From contig CAWDZG010000002.1 in the NCBI GenBank assembly GCA_963806955.1, positions 620,001-684,000 of the forward strand: 64,000 nt of DNA, in the 5' to 3' direction. The notes below the pieces were generated by a model that worked only from the letters and a program-made list of their open reading frames with translations, made no database searches and had not been told where the DNA came from. Shown one piece after another: positions 1 through 10,504 of this stretch (position 1 is its first letter; the number at the start of each line of letters is the position of its first letter). A program made the translations under genes and the position numbers. The DNA comes from Gaiellasilicea sp963806955 (GTDB lineage Bacteria; Actinomycetota; Thermoleophilia; Gaiellales; Gaiellaceae).

Positions 1-663
1 GAACATCGCGGCGGCGAGCGGCACACGGCTGCTGCGGACCCGGTCGACGAAACCGGCCGGGTCCACGGCCGGCGGCGGCACCTGCTCGGCTTCCGGAGGC
101 TCGGGCTCGGCGCGGGCAGGCCCCACGCGCGGCGGCGACAGCGCGACGGCGTGCGGCTGCGCGGGCTCGAGCCGGCCGAGCTGGCGTTCCAACCGGCCGA
201 GCCGGCCGTCGAGCCGCTGCCAGCCGGTGGTGATCAGGTCGATCATGACGGCGAGGTCGTCGACCCGCTCGCGCCGCTCGGCGCCCGTCTCGTGCTTCAG
301 GTCCCGGACCGCCTCGGCGAGCTCGCCGAGAACGGACTTCAACTCGACGAGCACGGACTCCGACGGCACTGCGGGGAGGTGCCGTCCCTCGCCGCCCGTT
401 TCTGCCACGAGCTCGGCCGGCGCCGATCCTTCCGAGCGTGGGAGCACATCGTGGAGCGCGGCCAGCGCAAACCGCTGGACGGCCCGCGTCTGCTCGGGGT
501 TGAGATCGTCGAGCACCGCGAGCACGCGCTCCTTCACCGCCTCGCTGACGGGCTCCCGCGTGAGCACGCGCAGGACTCCCTCGACGGAGACGTCGGCCTT
601 TTCGGCGAGCTCGACCAGGATCGACACGCTGAAAGCGTACGAGAGGAAGCGCGACTCCGCCAT
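1..663 (-). CDS. LacI-type HTH-like N-terminal domain protein (partial, 3' end outside window)
   Basis: An open frame starts at ATG 663 (minus) and runs off the window start, giving 221 residues. Residues about 13-50 resemble a LacI-family helix-turn-helix and hinge: an ADVSVEGVLRVL stretch followed by VSEAVKERVLAVL, where classical LacI has VSxxTVSRVL and VSEETRERVL. No sugar-binding domain follows in the visible part. Instead there is a region with heptad-like ELxxxLxxLxxxL spacing (about residues 115-165, possible coiled coil) and a Pro/Ala-rich stretch. It is divergent from the STAS gene with 50 bp between starts. Function unknown; a degenerate DNA-binding head on a coiled-coil protein is the best reading. 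Confidence 0.7.
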   Translation of the reverse strand, partial: MAESRFLSYAFSVSILVELAEKADVSVEGVLRVLTREPVSEAVKERVLAVLDDLNPEQTRAVQRFALAALHDVLPRSEGSAPAELVAETGGEGRHLPAVPSESVLVELKSVLGELAEAVRDLKHETGAERRERVDDLAVMIDLITTGWQRLDGRLGRLERQLGRLEPAQPHAVALSPPRVGPARAEPEPPEAEQVPPPAVDPAGFVDRVRSSRVPLAAAMF

Positions 664-713
664 TCGAGATCCTTGCCCGGTTTCAAATCGCGCGCGCGCG
701 CAATGAAAAACAG

Positions 714-1085
714 ATGGAGGCCATCCACCCCGGCTTCATCGTGATCACGCTGCCCGGCGAGTCGGATGCCTACGTGGCGCCGCGAATCCGCTCCGACCTC
801 CAGACCGCGCTGAGAGGCGAGGCGCCGCTCGTCGTCGACCTGACCCAGGCGACGTTCATCGACTCGGCGGTCGTCGGCATCCTGCTCGAGGGCCTCGCCG
901 ACTGCGAGCTGCAGGAACGGCCGCTGCTGCTGCTCCTGCCGGAAAGCGCAGCGCCCGAGGTGCACCGGCTCTTCGAGCTCACCGGGCTCGCCGGGCTCCT
1001 GCCGCTCGTCGGCAGCTGGGACGAGGCCGCGCGCCGCGCCGCCGGTTACACGCCGGCGCCGGGCTGGATGAGCCCGGTCTCGTAG
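714..1085 (+). CDS. STAS-domain protein, anti-sigma factor antagonist-like
   Basis: 123 residues covering one STAS domain. The segment VVDLTQATFIDSAVVGIL matches the conserved loop of SpoIIAA/RsbV-type antagonists, in which the Ser after Asp is the residue phosphorylated by the partner anti-sigma kinase. In such partner-switching systems the unphosphorylated antagonist frees a sigma factor. No kinase or sigma gene is adjacent, so the partner is unknown. ATG 714 is the start in this frame; ATG 703 is in another frame. The 3' end overlaps the convergent response-regulator gene by 40 bp. Confidence 0.8.
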   Translation: MEAIHPGFIVITLPGESDAYVAPRIRSDLQTALRGEAPLVVDLTQATFIDSAVVGILLEGLADCELQERPLLLLLPESAAPEVHRLFELTGLAGLLPLVGSWDEAARRAAGYTPAPGWMSPVS

Positions 1086-1720
1086 GCGAAGACGACCGCC
1101 TGAACGCGGTCGCGCAGGCCGAGCTTCATCAGGATCCGGGCGACGTGGGTCTTCACGGTCGTCTCGCTGACGAAGAGATCCTTCGCGATCTCGGCGTTCG
1201 AGAGCCCGCGCGCCATGAAGCCGAGCACCTCGAGCTCGCGCGCGGTCAGCTCGGAGATCCGCGGCGAGGGTTGCGTCGCGATCGAGCTGGGAGGCCGGCG
1301 GATGAACTCCTCGATCACACGCTTGGTGATCGCGGGCGAGAGCAGCGCGTCACCCGACGCGACCACGCGGATCGCCGCGATGAGCTGCTCGGGCGGCGTG
1401 TCCTTGAGCATGAAGCCGCTCGCACCGGCACGGAGCGCTTCGTAGACGTACTCGTCGAGGTCGAACGTCGTCAGCATCAGCACGCGCGGCGCGGCGTCGC
1501 TCTCCTCGAGAATCCGCCGCGTCGCCTCGAGGCCGTCCAGGTTCGGCATGCGGATGTCCATCAGGACGACGTCCGGCCGGTGCTCCCGCGCGGCCGCGAC
1601 CGCCTCGAGCCCGTCCTCGGCCTCTCCGACGATTTCGATTCCCGGCTCCGACTCCAGGATCATCTTGAACCCGGCCCGGACGAGTGCCTGGTCGTCGACG
1701 ATCAGGACACGCAGGCTCAT
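1046..1720 (-). CDS. NarL/FixJ-family response regulator
   Basis: 224 residues. The receiver domain (about 1-120) has the acidic pair D9/D10, phosphoacceptor D55 in LMDIRMPNLDG, a Thr in LMLTTF and Lys in FMLKDTPP. A LuxR-type HTH follows (about 155-215) with LTARELEVLGFMARGLSN and VKTHVARILMKL. Its ATG overlaps the kinase TGA (ATGA), so the two are translationally coupled. With the kinase it forms a two-component system divergent from an ABC exporter, which it plausibly controls; that target is inference from position. Confidence 0.93.
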   Translation of the reverse strand: MSLRVLIVDDQALVRAGFKMILESEPGIEIVGEAEDGLEAVAAAREHRPDVVLMDIRMPNLDGLEATRRILEESDAAPRVLMLTTFDLDEYVYEALRAGASGFMLKDTPPEQLIAAIRVVASGDALLSPAITKRVIEEFIRRPPSSIATQPSPRISELTARELEVLGFMARGLSNAEIAKDLFVSETTVKTHVARILMKLGLRDRVQAVVFAYETGLIQPGAGV

Positions 1721-2877
1721 GCGGTGTCTCCGGCCACGGGCAACCGGGCGCTGATCTTGTACCCACCGCCCTGGCGGGGCCCGGAGCGCAGCTCGCCGCC
1801 ACAGAGGGCGACGCGCTCGCGCATGCCGACCAGGCCGTGGCCGGTCCCGTCGGTGTCGTCCTGGTCGCGCCCGTCGTTGGCCACCTCGATCTCGACATCC
1901 TCACCCGCCCAGCGGACGGCGACCCACGCACGCGCGGGGCCGGCGTGCTTGAGCGTGTTCGTGAGCGCCTCCTGCACGATCCGGTAGGCAGAGAGGTCGA
2001 TGCCGGCGGGAAGCTTCACCGGAGTGCCCTCGACGGTGAGCTCGACGGGCAGGCCGGACTGGCGCACCTGTTCGAGCAGCGCCGGGAGCGTCTCGATCCC
2101 CGGCTGTGGCGCGAGCAGCGCCGGGACCCCGCCGTCGGAGCGCATGATCCCGACGAGCCGGCGCATCTCGACGAGCGCCTGCCGCCCGGTCTCCTCGACC
2201 GTGAGCAGCGCCTCGCGCTCCCGCTCCTGCTCCGGCTTCAACAGCCGCCGCACCGCGCTTGCCTGCACGGTCATCACGCTGACCGAGTGGGCCAGCACGT
2301 CGTGCAGCTCCCGCGTGATCCGCGCGCGCTCCTCGGCGACCGCGCTCCTCGCCTCCTCCTCGCTGCGCTGGGCGCGCTCCTCTGCCACCCGGGCCTGCTC
2401 CATCCGGCGAGCCGACACGACGGAGAGCGCGAAGACCCCGCTGATCGGGAACGTGATCCAGATCACTTCGTCCATCGGGACACCGGGGGCGCGGATGAGC
2501 ACGGTGGCCCCGGCCACCAGCACCGCCACGTAGGCCGCCGTGGCGCTCCGCACGTCGATCAGCGAGCCGGCCGCCCAGCCGGCGACGAGCAGGACGAAGA
2601 ACATCGAGCTCGTGTCGTACGCCGGCTCCGCGGCGACGAGCGAGAAGACGATCGCGCCGGCGGCGGTGGCGAGCGGCGCACCGAGCGGAGCCTGGCGGCG
2701 CAGCAGGAGCGGGAGCACCACGATCAATGCCAGTGCGGACGTGCGCGCATGGGGGTGATCTTCATGGAGCCACGACTGCGCCTGCGTGGCGACAAGGACG
2801 GCCAGGACCGCCAAGTCGAACACGCGATCCTTGGCCAGGAGCAGCGCCCTGCGGAGCACAGGGAAACGGTACTCCAC
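1717..2877 (-). CDS. Two-component sensor histidine kinase (HisKA_3 type)
   Basis: The N-terminal half has about five hydrophobic membrane segments and almost no extracellular loop. It is followed by a HisKA_3 dimerisation box (ITRELHDVLAHSVSVM, His phosphorylated) and an HATPase_c domain (N box VQEALTNTLKHA, G box GHGLVGMRERV). This is the intramembrane-sensing kinase layout often seen next to ABC exporters. The frame is open up to ATG 3048, but that would run into the divergent ABC gene, so GTG 2877, shortly after a GGGGGA stretch, is the likelier start (386 residues). GTG codons further in are alternatives. The stop overlaps the regulator start by 4 bp. Confidence 0.88.
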   Translation of the reverse strand: MEYRFPVLRRALLLAKDRVFDLAVLAVLVATQAQSWLHEDHPHARTSALALIVVLPLLLRRQAPLGAPLATAAGAIVFSLVAAEPAYDTSSMFFVLLVAGWAAGSLIDVRSATAAYVAVLVAGATVLIRAPGVPMDEVIWITFPISGVFALSVVSARRMEQARVAEERAQRSEEEARSAVAEERARITRELHDVLAHSVSVMTVQASAVRRLLKPEQEREREALLTVEETGRQALVEMRRLVGIMRSDGGVPALLAPQPGIETLPALLEQVRQSGLPVELTVEGTPVKLPAGIDLSAYRIVQEALTNTLKHAGPARAWVAVRWAGEDVEIEVANDGRDQDDTDGTGHGLVGMRERVALCGGELRSGPRQGGGYKISARLPVAGDTA

Positions 2878-3025
2878 AGGTCCCCCGAACGCGTCGTCCG
2901 GCGCAACGACCCCAAGATCATCCTCAGGGATGAGGCGGAATCGCAAGCCCGGCCGATGCCGCTCCGCGACGGAGCCCCCAGACTCGAATTCACGTTCGAC
3001 CACGACCGCAAGGAGACCGACACCA

Positions 3026-3799
3026 ATGGAAGCTGCACTGGCGCTCACCGACCCCGCCCTGGAGGCGACGACGAGCGACGTCGTCGTCGCCGACGACCTC
3101 AGCCGCCGCTACGGCGCCGGCGAGACCGCCGTGGACGCGCTCCGCGGTGTCTCACTCGCGATCCCGCGCGGCCACCTCACCGCAGTGATGGGGCCGTCCG
3201 GCTCGGGCAAGTCGACCCTGATGCACATCCTCGCCGGCCTCGACAAGCCGAGCGGGGGGAGCGTCCAGATCGACGGGATCGAGCTGACGACGCTGAAGGA
3301 CAACGACCTGACCAAGCTGCGCCGGCGGCACATCGGCTTCGTCTTCCAGTTCTTCAACCTGCTGCCGATGCTCTCCGCCGAGGAGAACGTGCTGCTGCCG
3401 CTCTCGATCGCCGGCGAGAAGCCCGACGCGGGCTGGTTCGCGGAGCTGCTCGACGCGACCGGCCTGACCGACCGCCGTTCGCACCGGCCCGCGGAGCTCT
3501 CCGGCGGCCAGCAGCAGCGTGTCGCGGTCGCCCGCGCCCTCGTCTCGCGGCCGACGGTGCTCTTCGCGGACGAGCCGACCGGGAACCTCGACTCGCAGAC
3601 CTCGGCCGAGATCCTCGGCCTCCTGCGCAGCGCCGTCGACACCTACGGCCAGACGACGGTGATGGTGACGCACGACCCGCGCGCGGCGGAGATCGCCGAC
3701 CGCGTGCTCTTCCTCGCGGACGGCCTGATCGTCAAGGAGCTCGAGCGCTCGTCGCAGGCCGAGATCCTCGACGCCCTCGCCGAGGTGACCGACCGATGA
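3026..3799 (+). CDS. ABC transporter ATP-binding protein, MacB/LolD family
   Basis: 257 residues with Walker A GPSGSGKST (about 51-59), Q-loop FVFQFFNLLPMLS, signature LSGGQQQRV, Walker B VLFADEPTGNLDS and H-loop VTHDPRAAE. These are typical of the ATPase partner of FtsX-type permeases. ATG 3026 is chosen because AAGGAGA lies about ten bases upstream; the open frame extends further 5' but overlaps the divergent kinase. The stop overlaps the permease ATG (ATGA). Such pairs export peptides or antibiotics, or move lipoproteins. The substrate cannot be told here. Confidence 0.93.
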   Translation: MEAALALTDPALEATTSDVVVADDLSRRYGAGETAVDALRGVSLAIPRGHLTAVMGPSGSGKSTLMHILAGLDKPSGGSVQIDGIELTTLKDNDLTKLRRRHIGFVFQFFNLLPMLSAEENVLLPLSIAGEKPDAGWFAELLDATGLTDRRSHRPAELSGGQQQRVAVARALVSRPTVLFADEPTGNLDSQTSAEILGLLRSAVDTYGQTTVMVTHDPRAAEIADRVLFLADGLIVKELERSSQAEILDALAEVTDR

Positions 3800-6336
3800 A
3801 GCGGGTCGCACTCCGCGGCCTCGCCGCACGCAAGCTCCGGGCCGCCCTGACGGCGATCGCGATCGTGCTCGGCGTCGCGATGGTGAGCGGCACGCTCGTC
3901 CTCACCGACACGATCGAGAAGGCGTTCGACTCGATCTTCTCCAGTTCGTACGAACAGACCGACGCGGTCGTCTCGGGCAAGAAGCTCGTCGAGTGGTCGC
4001 AGACGGGCAAGGCGGAGATCTCGCCCGACGTGCTCGAGCAGGTGCGCTCCCTCCCCGAGGTCGGGGCGGCGGCCGGCACCATCCTCGACGTCTCCGGAGA
4101 CGCCAACCAGGCGAAGATCCTCGACCGCAAGGGCAAGGCGATCCAGGGCAACAACCCGACGTTCGGCCTCGGCATCGACCCGGCCGACGAGCGGTTCAAC
4201 CCGTTCCGGCTCGTCGAGGGCACCTGGGCCTCGGGGCCGGGCGAGGTCGTCGTCGACCTCAACACGGCAGACAAGCAGGGCTTCAAGATCGGCGAGACGG
4301 TCAAGGTCGCGGGCGAAGGGCCGGTGCGGCCCTACAAGCTCGCGGGCATCGTCCGCTTCGGCGACGTCGACAGCCTCGGCGGGGCCACGATCGCGCTCTT
4401 CGACGTCGACACGGCGCGAGGCGTGCTCGGGAAGGTCGGCTTCGACGCGATCGCGGTCGCGGCGAAGGACGGCGTCAGCCAGGAGCGCCTGGTCGACGCG
4501 ATCGCCCGCACGATCCCGGAGTCCGCGGAGGTGCGCACGGGCGAGGAGCAGGCGGCCCAGGACGGAGAGGGCGTCGGCGAGTTCGTCTCGTTCATCCGCT
4601 ATTTCCTGCTCGCGTTCGGAGGGATCGCGCTCTTCGTCGGCGCATTCGTCATCTTCAACACGCTCTCGATCACGGTCGCGCAGCGGACGAAGGAGCTTGC
4701 GACACTGCGGACGCTCGGCGCCTCGCGGCGTCAGGTGCTCCGCTCGGTCGTGCTCGAGGGCGCGGTGCTGGGCGTCGTCGCCTCGGCCGTCGGCCTGGGC
4801 CTCGGCGTCCTGCTGGCCAAGGGGTTGACGGCGCTCTTCCGGGCGATCGACTTCGACCTGCCGCAGGCGGCGATGGTCTTCCAGCTCCGGACCGCGGTGG
4901 TCGCGATGCTGACCGGCACGCTCGTCACGATCGTCGCCTCGGTGTGGCCGGCGGTGCGCGCGACTCGGATCCCGCCGATCTCGGCGGTGCGCGAGGGCGG
5001 CATGGTCGTGAAGCAGCTGTCCATGCGGACGCTGGCGGTCGGGCTCGCCCTGACGGCGCTGGCGGTCTTCGGGCTCGTCTACGGCCTGCTCGGCTCGGGC
5101 GTGGGCGGCGGCACGAGGGCGCTCTCGATCGGGCTCGGCGTGCTCGGCCTCTTCGTCGGGCTCGCGCTCGTCGCGCCGCGGCTCGTCCGCCCGCTCGCCG
5201 CCGTCGTCGGCATCCCCGCCACTCGGATCGGCGGCGCGGCCGGCCGGCTCGCGCAGGAGAACGCGGTCCGCAACCCGGGCCGGACGGCCGCGACGGCTGC
5301 GGCGCTGATGATCGGGTTGGCGCTCGTCTCCTTCGTCGCCGTCTTCGGGAAGGGCCTGCTCGGCAGCGCGAAGAGCGCGCTCGAGCAGCAGCTCGGCACG
5401 AGCCACGTGATCACGTCGCAGAGCGGCTGGGACACGATGCCCGTCGCGATCGGCCGCGCAGTCACTGCCGCCGACGGGGTTGCGTTCTCGTCGTCGATCC
5501 GCGGCGACCGCGCGAAGCTGATCGGCGGCGGCGAGGTCGACGTCAGCGGCGTCGATCCGGCGACGATCGCCCGGGCCTACAAGTTCGACTGGGTGGAGGG
5601 ATCGCCGGCGGCACTGGCCGCGCTCGAACGCGGCGACGCGATCGTCCGCGAGGGAGAAGGCCATGTGGGCGACCGGCTCGCGTTCCTCACGCCCGCCGGG
5701 CAAGAGGTGAAGACGGTGGTACGCGGCGTCTACAAGAAGCGCAGCGACCTCGACCAGCTGCTGGGCCAGGTCGTGCTCTCGCAGGCCGCGTTCGACAAGT
5801 CGTTCCCACGCCCCGGCGACCTGTTCACGCTCGTGCAGGCCGACTCGGAGGCGGGGCTCCAGCGGGCTCTCGCCCCGTTCCCGGACGCGAAGCTGCAGAC
5901 GGGGCCGGACTTCATCGAGTCGTGGACGTCGTGGCTGAACAGCGTGATGGGGCTCTTCTACGTCCTGCTCGCGCTCTCGGTGATCGTCTCGCTCTTCGGG
6001 ATGGTGAACACGCTCGTGCTCGCCGTCTTCGAGCGCACCCGGGAGCTCGGCATGCTGCGGGCAGTCGGGATGACGCGGCGGCAGGCGCGGCGGATGATCC
6101 GGCACGAGAGCGTGATCACGGCGCTGATCGGAGCTGCGCTCGGGCTGCCGCTCGGGATCGGCCTCGCCGCGCTCGTGACGCAGTCGCTCTCGAAGTACGG
6201 CGTCTTCTTCTCGCTGCCGGTGTTGACGCTCGCGATCTTCACGCTCGTGGCGGTGATCGCGGGCGTGCTCGCCGCGGTCGCGCCTGCCCGGCGGGCGTCG
6301 CGGCTGAACGTGCTCAGCGCGCTTCAGTACGAGTAG
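3796..6336 (+). CDS. FtsX-family ABC transporter permease (two FtsX domains)
   Basis: 846 residues, start ATG 3796 overlapping the ATPase stop. An N-terminal membrane segment (about 18-40) is followed by a large extracytoplasmic MacB_PCD-like domain and an FtsX block (about 270-395) with three membrane helices. A central pair of helices (about 420-480), a second extracytoplasmic domain and a C-terminal FtsX block (about 715-840) follow. Both blocks carry the RTKELATLRTLGASRRQ / RTRELGMLRAVGMTRRQ coupling segment. It works as the membrane half of the upstream ATPase, in a cassette likely governed by the divergent two-component system. A hairpin terminator follows. Confidence 0.92.
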   Translation: MKRVALRGLAARKLRAALTAIAIVLGVAMVSGTLVLTDTIEKAFDSIFSSSYEQTDAVVSGKKLVEWSQTGKAEISPDVLEQVRSLPEVGAAAGTILDVSGDANQAKILDRKGKAIQGNNPTFGLGIDPADERFNPFRLVEGTWASGPGEVVVDLNTADKQGFKIGETVKVAGEGPVRPYKLAGIVRFGDVDSLGGATIALFDVDTARGVLGKVGFDAIAVAAKDGVSQERLVDAIARTIPESAEVRTGEEQAAQDGEGVGEFVSFIRYFLLAFGGIALFVGAFVIFNTLSITVAQRTKELATLRTLGASRRQVLRSVVLEGAVLGVVASAVGLGLGVLLAKGLTALFRAIDFDLPQAAMVFQLRTAVVAMLTGTLVTIVASVWPAVRATRIPPISAVREGGMVVKQLSMRTLAVGLALTALAVFGLVYGLLGSGVGGGTRALSIGLGVLGLFVGLALVAPRLVRPLAAVVGIPATRIGGAAGRLAQENAVRNPGRTAATAAALMIGLALVSFVAVFGKGLLGSAKSALEQQLGTSHVITSQSGWDTMPVAIGRAVTAADGVAFSSSIRGDRAKLIGGGEVDVSGVDPATIARAYKFDWVEGSPAALAALERGDAIVREGEGHVGDRLAFLTPAGQEVKTVVRGVYKKRSDLDQLLGQVVLSQAAFDKSFPRPGDLFTLVQADSEAGLQRALAPFPDAKLQTGPDFIESWTSWLNSVMGLFYVLLALSVIVSLFGMVNTLVLAVFERTRELGMLRAVGMTRRQARRMIRHESVITALIGAALGLPLGIGLAALVTQSLSKYGVFFSLPVLTLAIFTLVAVIAGVLAAVAPARRASRLNVLSALQYE

Positions 6337-6361
6337 GGATCGACGAGGTTGCGGCGGCGCA

Positions 6362-6389
6362 GAGGGGCGGCTCTTCGGAGCCGCCCCTC
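6362..6389 (+). terminator. Hairpin terminator after the FtsX permease
   Basis: A perfect 12-bp stem (GAGGGGCGGCTC / GAGCCGCCCCTC) closes on a UUCG tetraloop, 26 bp after the permease stop. There is no run of T, which is common in high-GC genomes. Confidence 0.75.
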
Positions 6390-6560
6390 GTTCGTGCGGC
6401 GTGAGGATGAGCCGAGATCCTCCTCTCGGCGGAGGCGCACCGGCAGAAGATCGCCACGGCGGTGGAGTCAAGATCGTTTGCCCGGCCGACGACGCGGAGC
6501 CCCGGCTCGCGGAGACTCCCTTTCAAGCAGAAGTTGCTGCAAATCGACTGAAAGGGAGCC

Positions 6561-7130
6561 ATGATCCACAAGGGAGATGTGATCGAGAATCCGGTCACCG
6601 GCGAGCGCCTCCACTTCCTGGAGACCTCGGCCGAGACGGGCGGCGAGTACGTCCTCGTCGAGGTGACGGTGCAGCCGAACGGCTTCGTCGCCGCGGCCCA
6701 CGTGCACCCCTACCAGACCGAGCAGTTCGAGCTCGAGCGCGGCCTCGTCGCGTTCACGGTCGACGGCGAGGAGATCCTCGCCGGCCCGGGCGACACGGTG
6801 GTCGTTCCCGCGGGCAGCGCGCACAAGTTCCGCAACGCCGGCGAGACCGCGGCCGTCTTCGTCACCGAGGTGCGCCCGGCACTGCAGTTCGAGCGGCTGC
6901 TCGAGACGATGTTCGCGCTCGCGAACGACGGCAAGACGAGCAAGAAGGGGATGCCGAACCCGCTACGGCTCGCCGTGATCGCGAACGCGCACTTCGACGA
7001 CGTGCGCCTCCCGTTCCCGCCCGCCTGGCTGCAGCGCTTCGGCCTGCTGCTCGGCGCGCCGGTCGGTCGCCTGCTCGGCTTCCAGCCGACCTACGACGGC
7101 GGCTCCGGCGACGCCGCCCTGGCCCTCTAG
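6561..7130 (+). CDS. Cupin-domain protein
   Basis: 189 residues; a cupin barrel spans about 35-115. Motif 1 is AAHVHPYQTEQFELERG (two His and a Glu as likely metal ligands) and motif 2 is PGDTVVVPAGSAHKFRN. A C-terminal tail of about 70 residues has a hydrophobic LLLGAPVGRLLG stretch. AGGGAG lies just upstream of ATG 6561. The enzyme or sensor role is not predictable; it stands alone between two terminators. Confidence 0.85.
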   Translation: MIHKGDVIENPVTGERLHFLETSAETGGEYVLVEVTVQPNGFVAAAHVHPYQTEQFELERGLVAFTVDGEEILAGPGDTVVVPAGSAHKFRNAGETAAVFVTEVRPALQFERLLETMFALANDGKTSKKGMPNPLRLAVIANAHFDDVRLPFPPAWLQRFGLLLGAPVGRLLGFQPTYDGGSGDAALAL

Positions 7131-7143
7131 GCCACGTCCATCC

Positions 7144-7186
7144 GTCAACGTCACGGCCGGGGACTGTCCCCGGCCGTCGCGTTGAC
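7144..7186. terminator. Bidirectional hairpin between convergent cupin and HxlR genes
   Basis: Perfect 11-bp inner stem (ACGGCCGGGGA / TCCCCGGCCGT) at 7153-7177 with a 3-nt loop, extended by an outer GTCAACG/CGTTGAC pair (7144-7150 and 7180-7186). It sits between convergent stops and can serve both strands. Confidence 0.75.
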
Positions 7187-7197
7187 GAAGAGACACG

Positions 7198-7501
7198 TCA
7201 GGAAGGGGCGGCGAACGACGAGACCGCGTCGATCACGTCGCGCAGCCGGTCCCCCTTGGCCGTCAACCGGTACTCGACCCGCGGCGGCCGCGCGTCGATC
7301 ACCCGGCGCTCCAGCACCCCGCTCTCCTCGAGCTCGACGAGCCGCTGCGCCAGCGTCCGCGGCGGAATCGCCCCGACCGCCTGCTTCAGCTCGTTGAACC
7401 GCACCGCGCCCTCGTAGGACGCCCAGAGGATCGAGACGACCCAGCGCCGTTCGAGGAGGTTCGCCGCCCGGCGAACCTCCTCGGGCACCGGCTTGCACGA
7501 T

Positions 7502-7512
<11 letters not shown>
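7198..7512 (-). CDS. HxlR-family winged-helix transcriptional regulator
   Basis: 104 residues, the usual length for HxlR/YtfH regulators. The core is LERRWVVSILWA, FNELKQAVGAIPPRTLAQRLVELEESGVLERR and the wing PPRVEYRLTAKGDRL. Two Cys near the N-terminus (CRSC) recall the redox-sensing Cys of HypR/YodB-like members, but that is only suggestive. Its start overlaps the 3' end of lon by 11 bp on the same strand, so it is probably cotranscribed with lon. Confidence 0.88.
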
Positions 7513-9802
<2,290 letters not shown>

Positions 9803-9824
9803 ATTCGTATCAACTACAGAAAGG

Positions 9825-9834
9825 ATACCGGTAT
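9825..9834. promoter_or_regulatory. Palindromic operator candidate between lon and the XRE-cupin gene
   Basis: ATACCGGTAT is a perfect 10-bp palindrome within the short divergent intergenic region, with partial extension to GGATACCGGTATTC. Position between two divergent starts, one of them a DNA-binding regulator, makes it a candidate operator. Confidence 0.4.
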
Positions 9835-9849
9835 TCCCACTCCTGCTCA

Positions 9850-9877
9850 TTGCGCTCGGACTAAACCTGCGTATGAT
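9850..9877 (+). promoter_or_regulatory. Promoter of the XRE-cupin gene, probably leaderless
   Basis: TTGCGC (9850-9855), 16-bp spacer, TATGAT (9872-9877). The ATG lies 6 nt after the -10 box, so the transcript would begin at or next to the start codon and there is no room for a ribosome-binding site. Confidence 0.6.
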
Positions 9878-9883
9878 CGGCTC

Positions 9884-10462
9884 ATGCCAAGAGCGACGCC
9901 GCTCGCCGCGCGCAGCGACACACCCAAGGTCGGCGCCCGGGTCCGCTCGCTCCGCCGGGAACGTGGGCTCACGATCGAGCAGCTCGCCGCGGCCACTGGC
10001 CTGACCAAGGGGTTCATCAGTCAGCTCGAACGGGACCGCACAGCGCCCTCGCTGGCGTCGATCGCGCGCATCTGCGACGCGCTCGGCGTCCGCCTCTCCC
10101 ACATCTTCGAGCAGGAGCCCGCGCCGGCACTCGTGCGCCGGGACGAGCGACCCGCCGTGGACGGCCGCGGCGCGACGGAGAATCATCTCCTCTCCTCCCG
10201 GGACGAGCCGCGCTTCCAAGCGATCGAGTCCGAGCTCGCACCCGGCGCAGGCTCCGGCGACGAGCTCAACTCGCTCCCGGGCGAGATGGAGTTCGTCTAC
10301 GTCCTCGAGGGGGAGCTCGAGCTCCAGGTCGGGGACGAGACGCACGTGCTCGGAGAGGGCGACGCGCTCACCTACCCGCTCGCGAAGCCTCACACCTGGC
10401 GAAACCCTTCCCAGAGCGACTCCGCACGGGTGCTCTGGGTCGCCGTCCCGAACCCGTACTAG
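9884..10462 (+). CDS. XRE-family regulator with C-terminal cupin sensor domain
   Basis: 192 residues from ATG 9884. An XRE helix-turn-helix occupies about 14-70 (VRSLRRERGLTIEQLA, GLTKGFISQLERDRTAPS). A small-molecule-binding cupin barrel occupies about 115-190 (FVYVLEGELELQVGDE, YPLAKPHTWRNPS). This HTH-cupin layout is shared by PuuR-like and SutR-like regulators that bind small ligands. The longer upstream open frame is rejected because a promoter directly precedes this ATG. It is divergent from lon. Confidence 0.9.
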   Translation: MPRATPLAARSDTPKVGARVRSLRRERGLTIEQLAAATGLTKGFISQLERDRTAPSLASIARICDALGVRLSHIFEQEPAPALVRRDERPAVDGRGATENHLLSSRDEPRFQAIESELAPGAGSGDELNSLPGEMEFVYVLEGELELQVGDETHVLGEGDALTYPLAKPHTWRNPSQSDSARVLWVAVPNPY

Positions 10463-10504
10463 GCACCTCAAGTCCCGGCCGCCGAGGCCGATCACCCGAT
10501 CGAG

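Noticed and set aside
1684..3795. Long plus-strand extension upstream of the FtsX permease
   Set aside because: It reads antisense to the histidine kinase and through the ATPase in another frame; the permease begins at ATG 3796 with the ATGA overlap.
3643..6471. A 942-codon open frame on the minus strand antisense to the FtsX permease
   Set aside because: Arg/Asp/Glu-rich shadow of a GC-rich gene on the other strand. It has no recognisable domain, and the plus-strand permease is clearly real.
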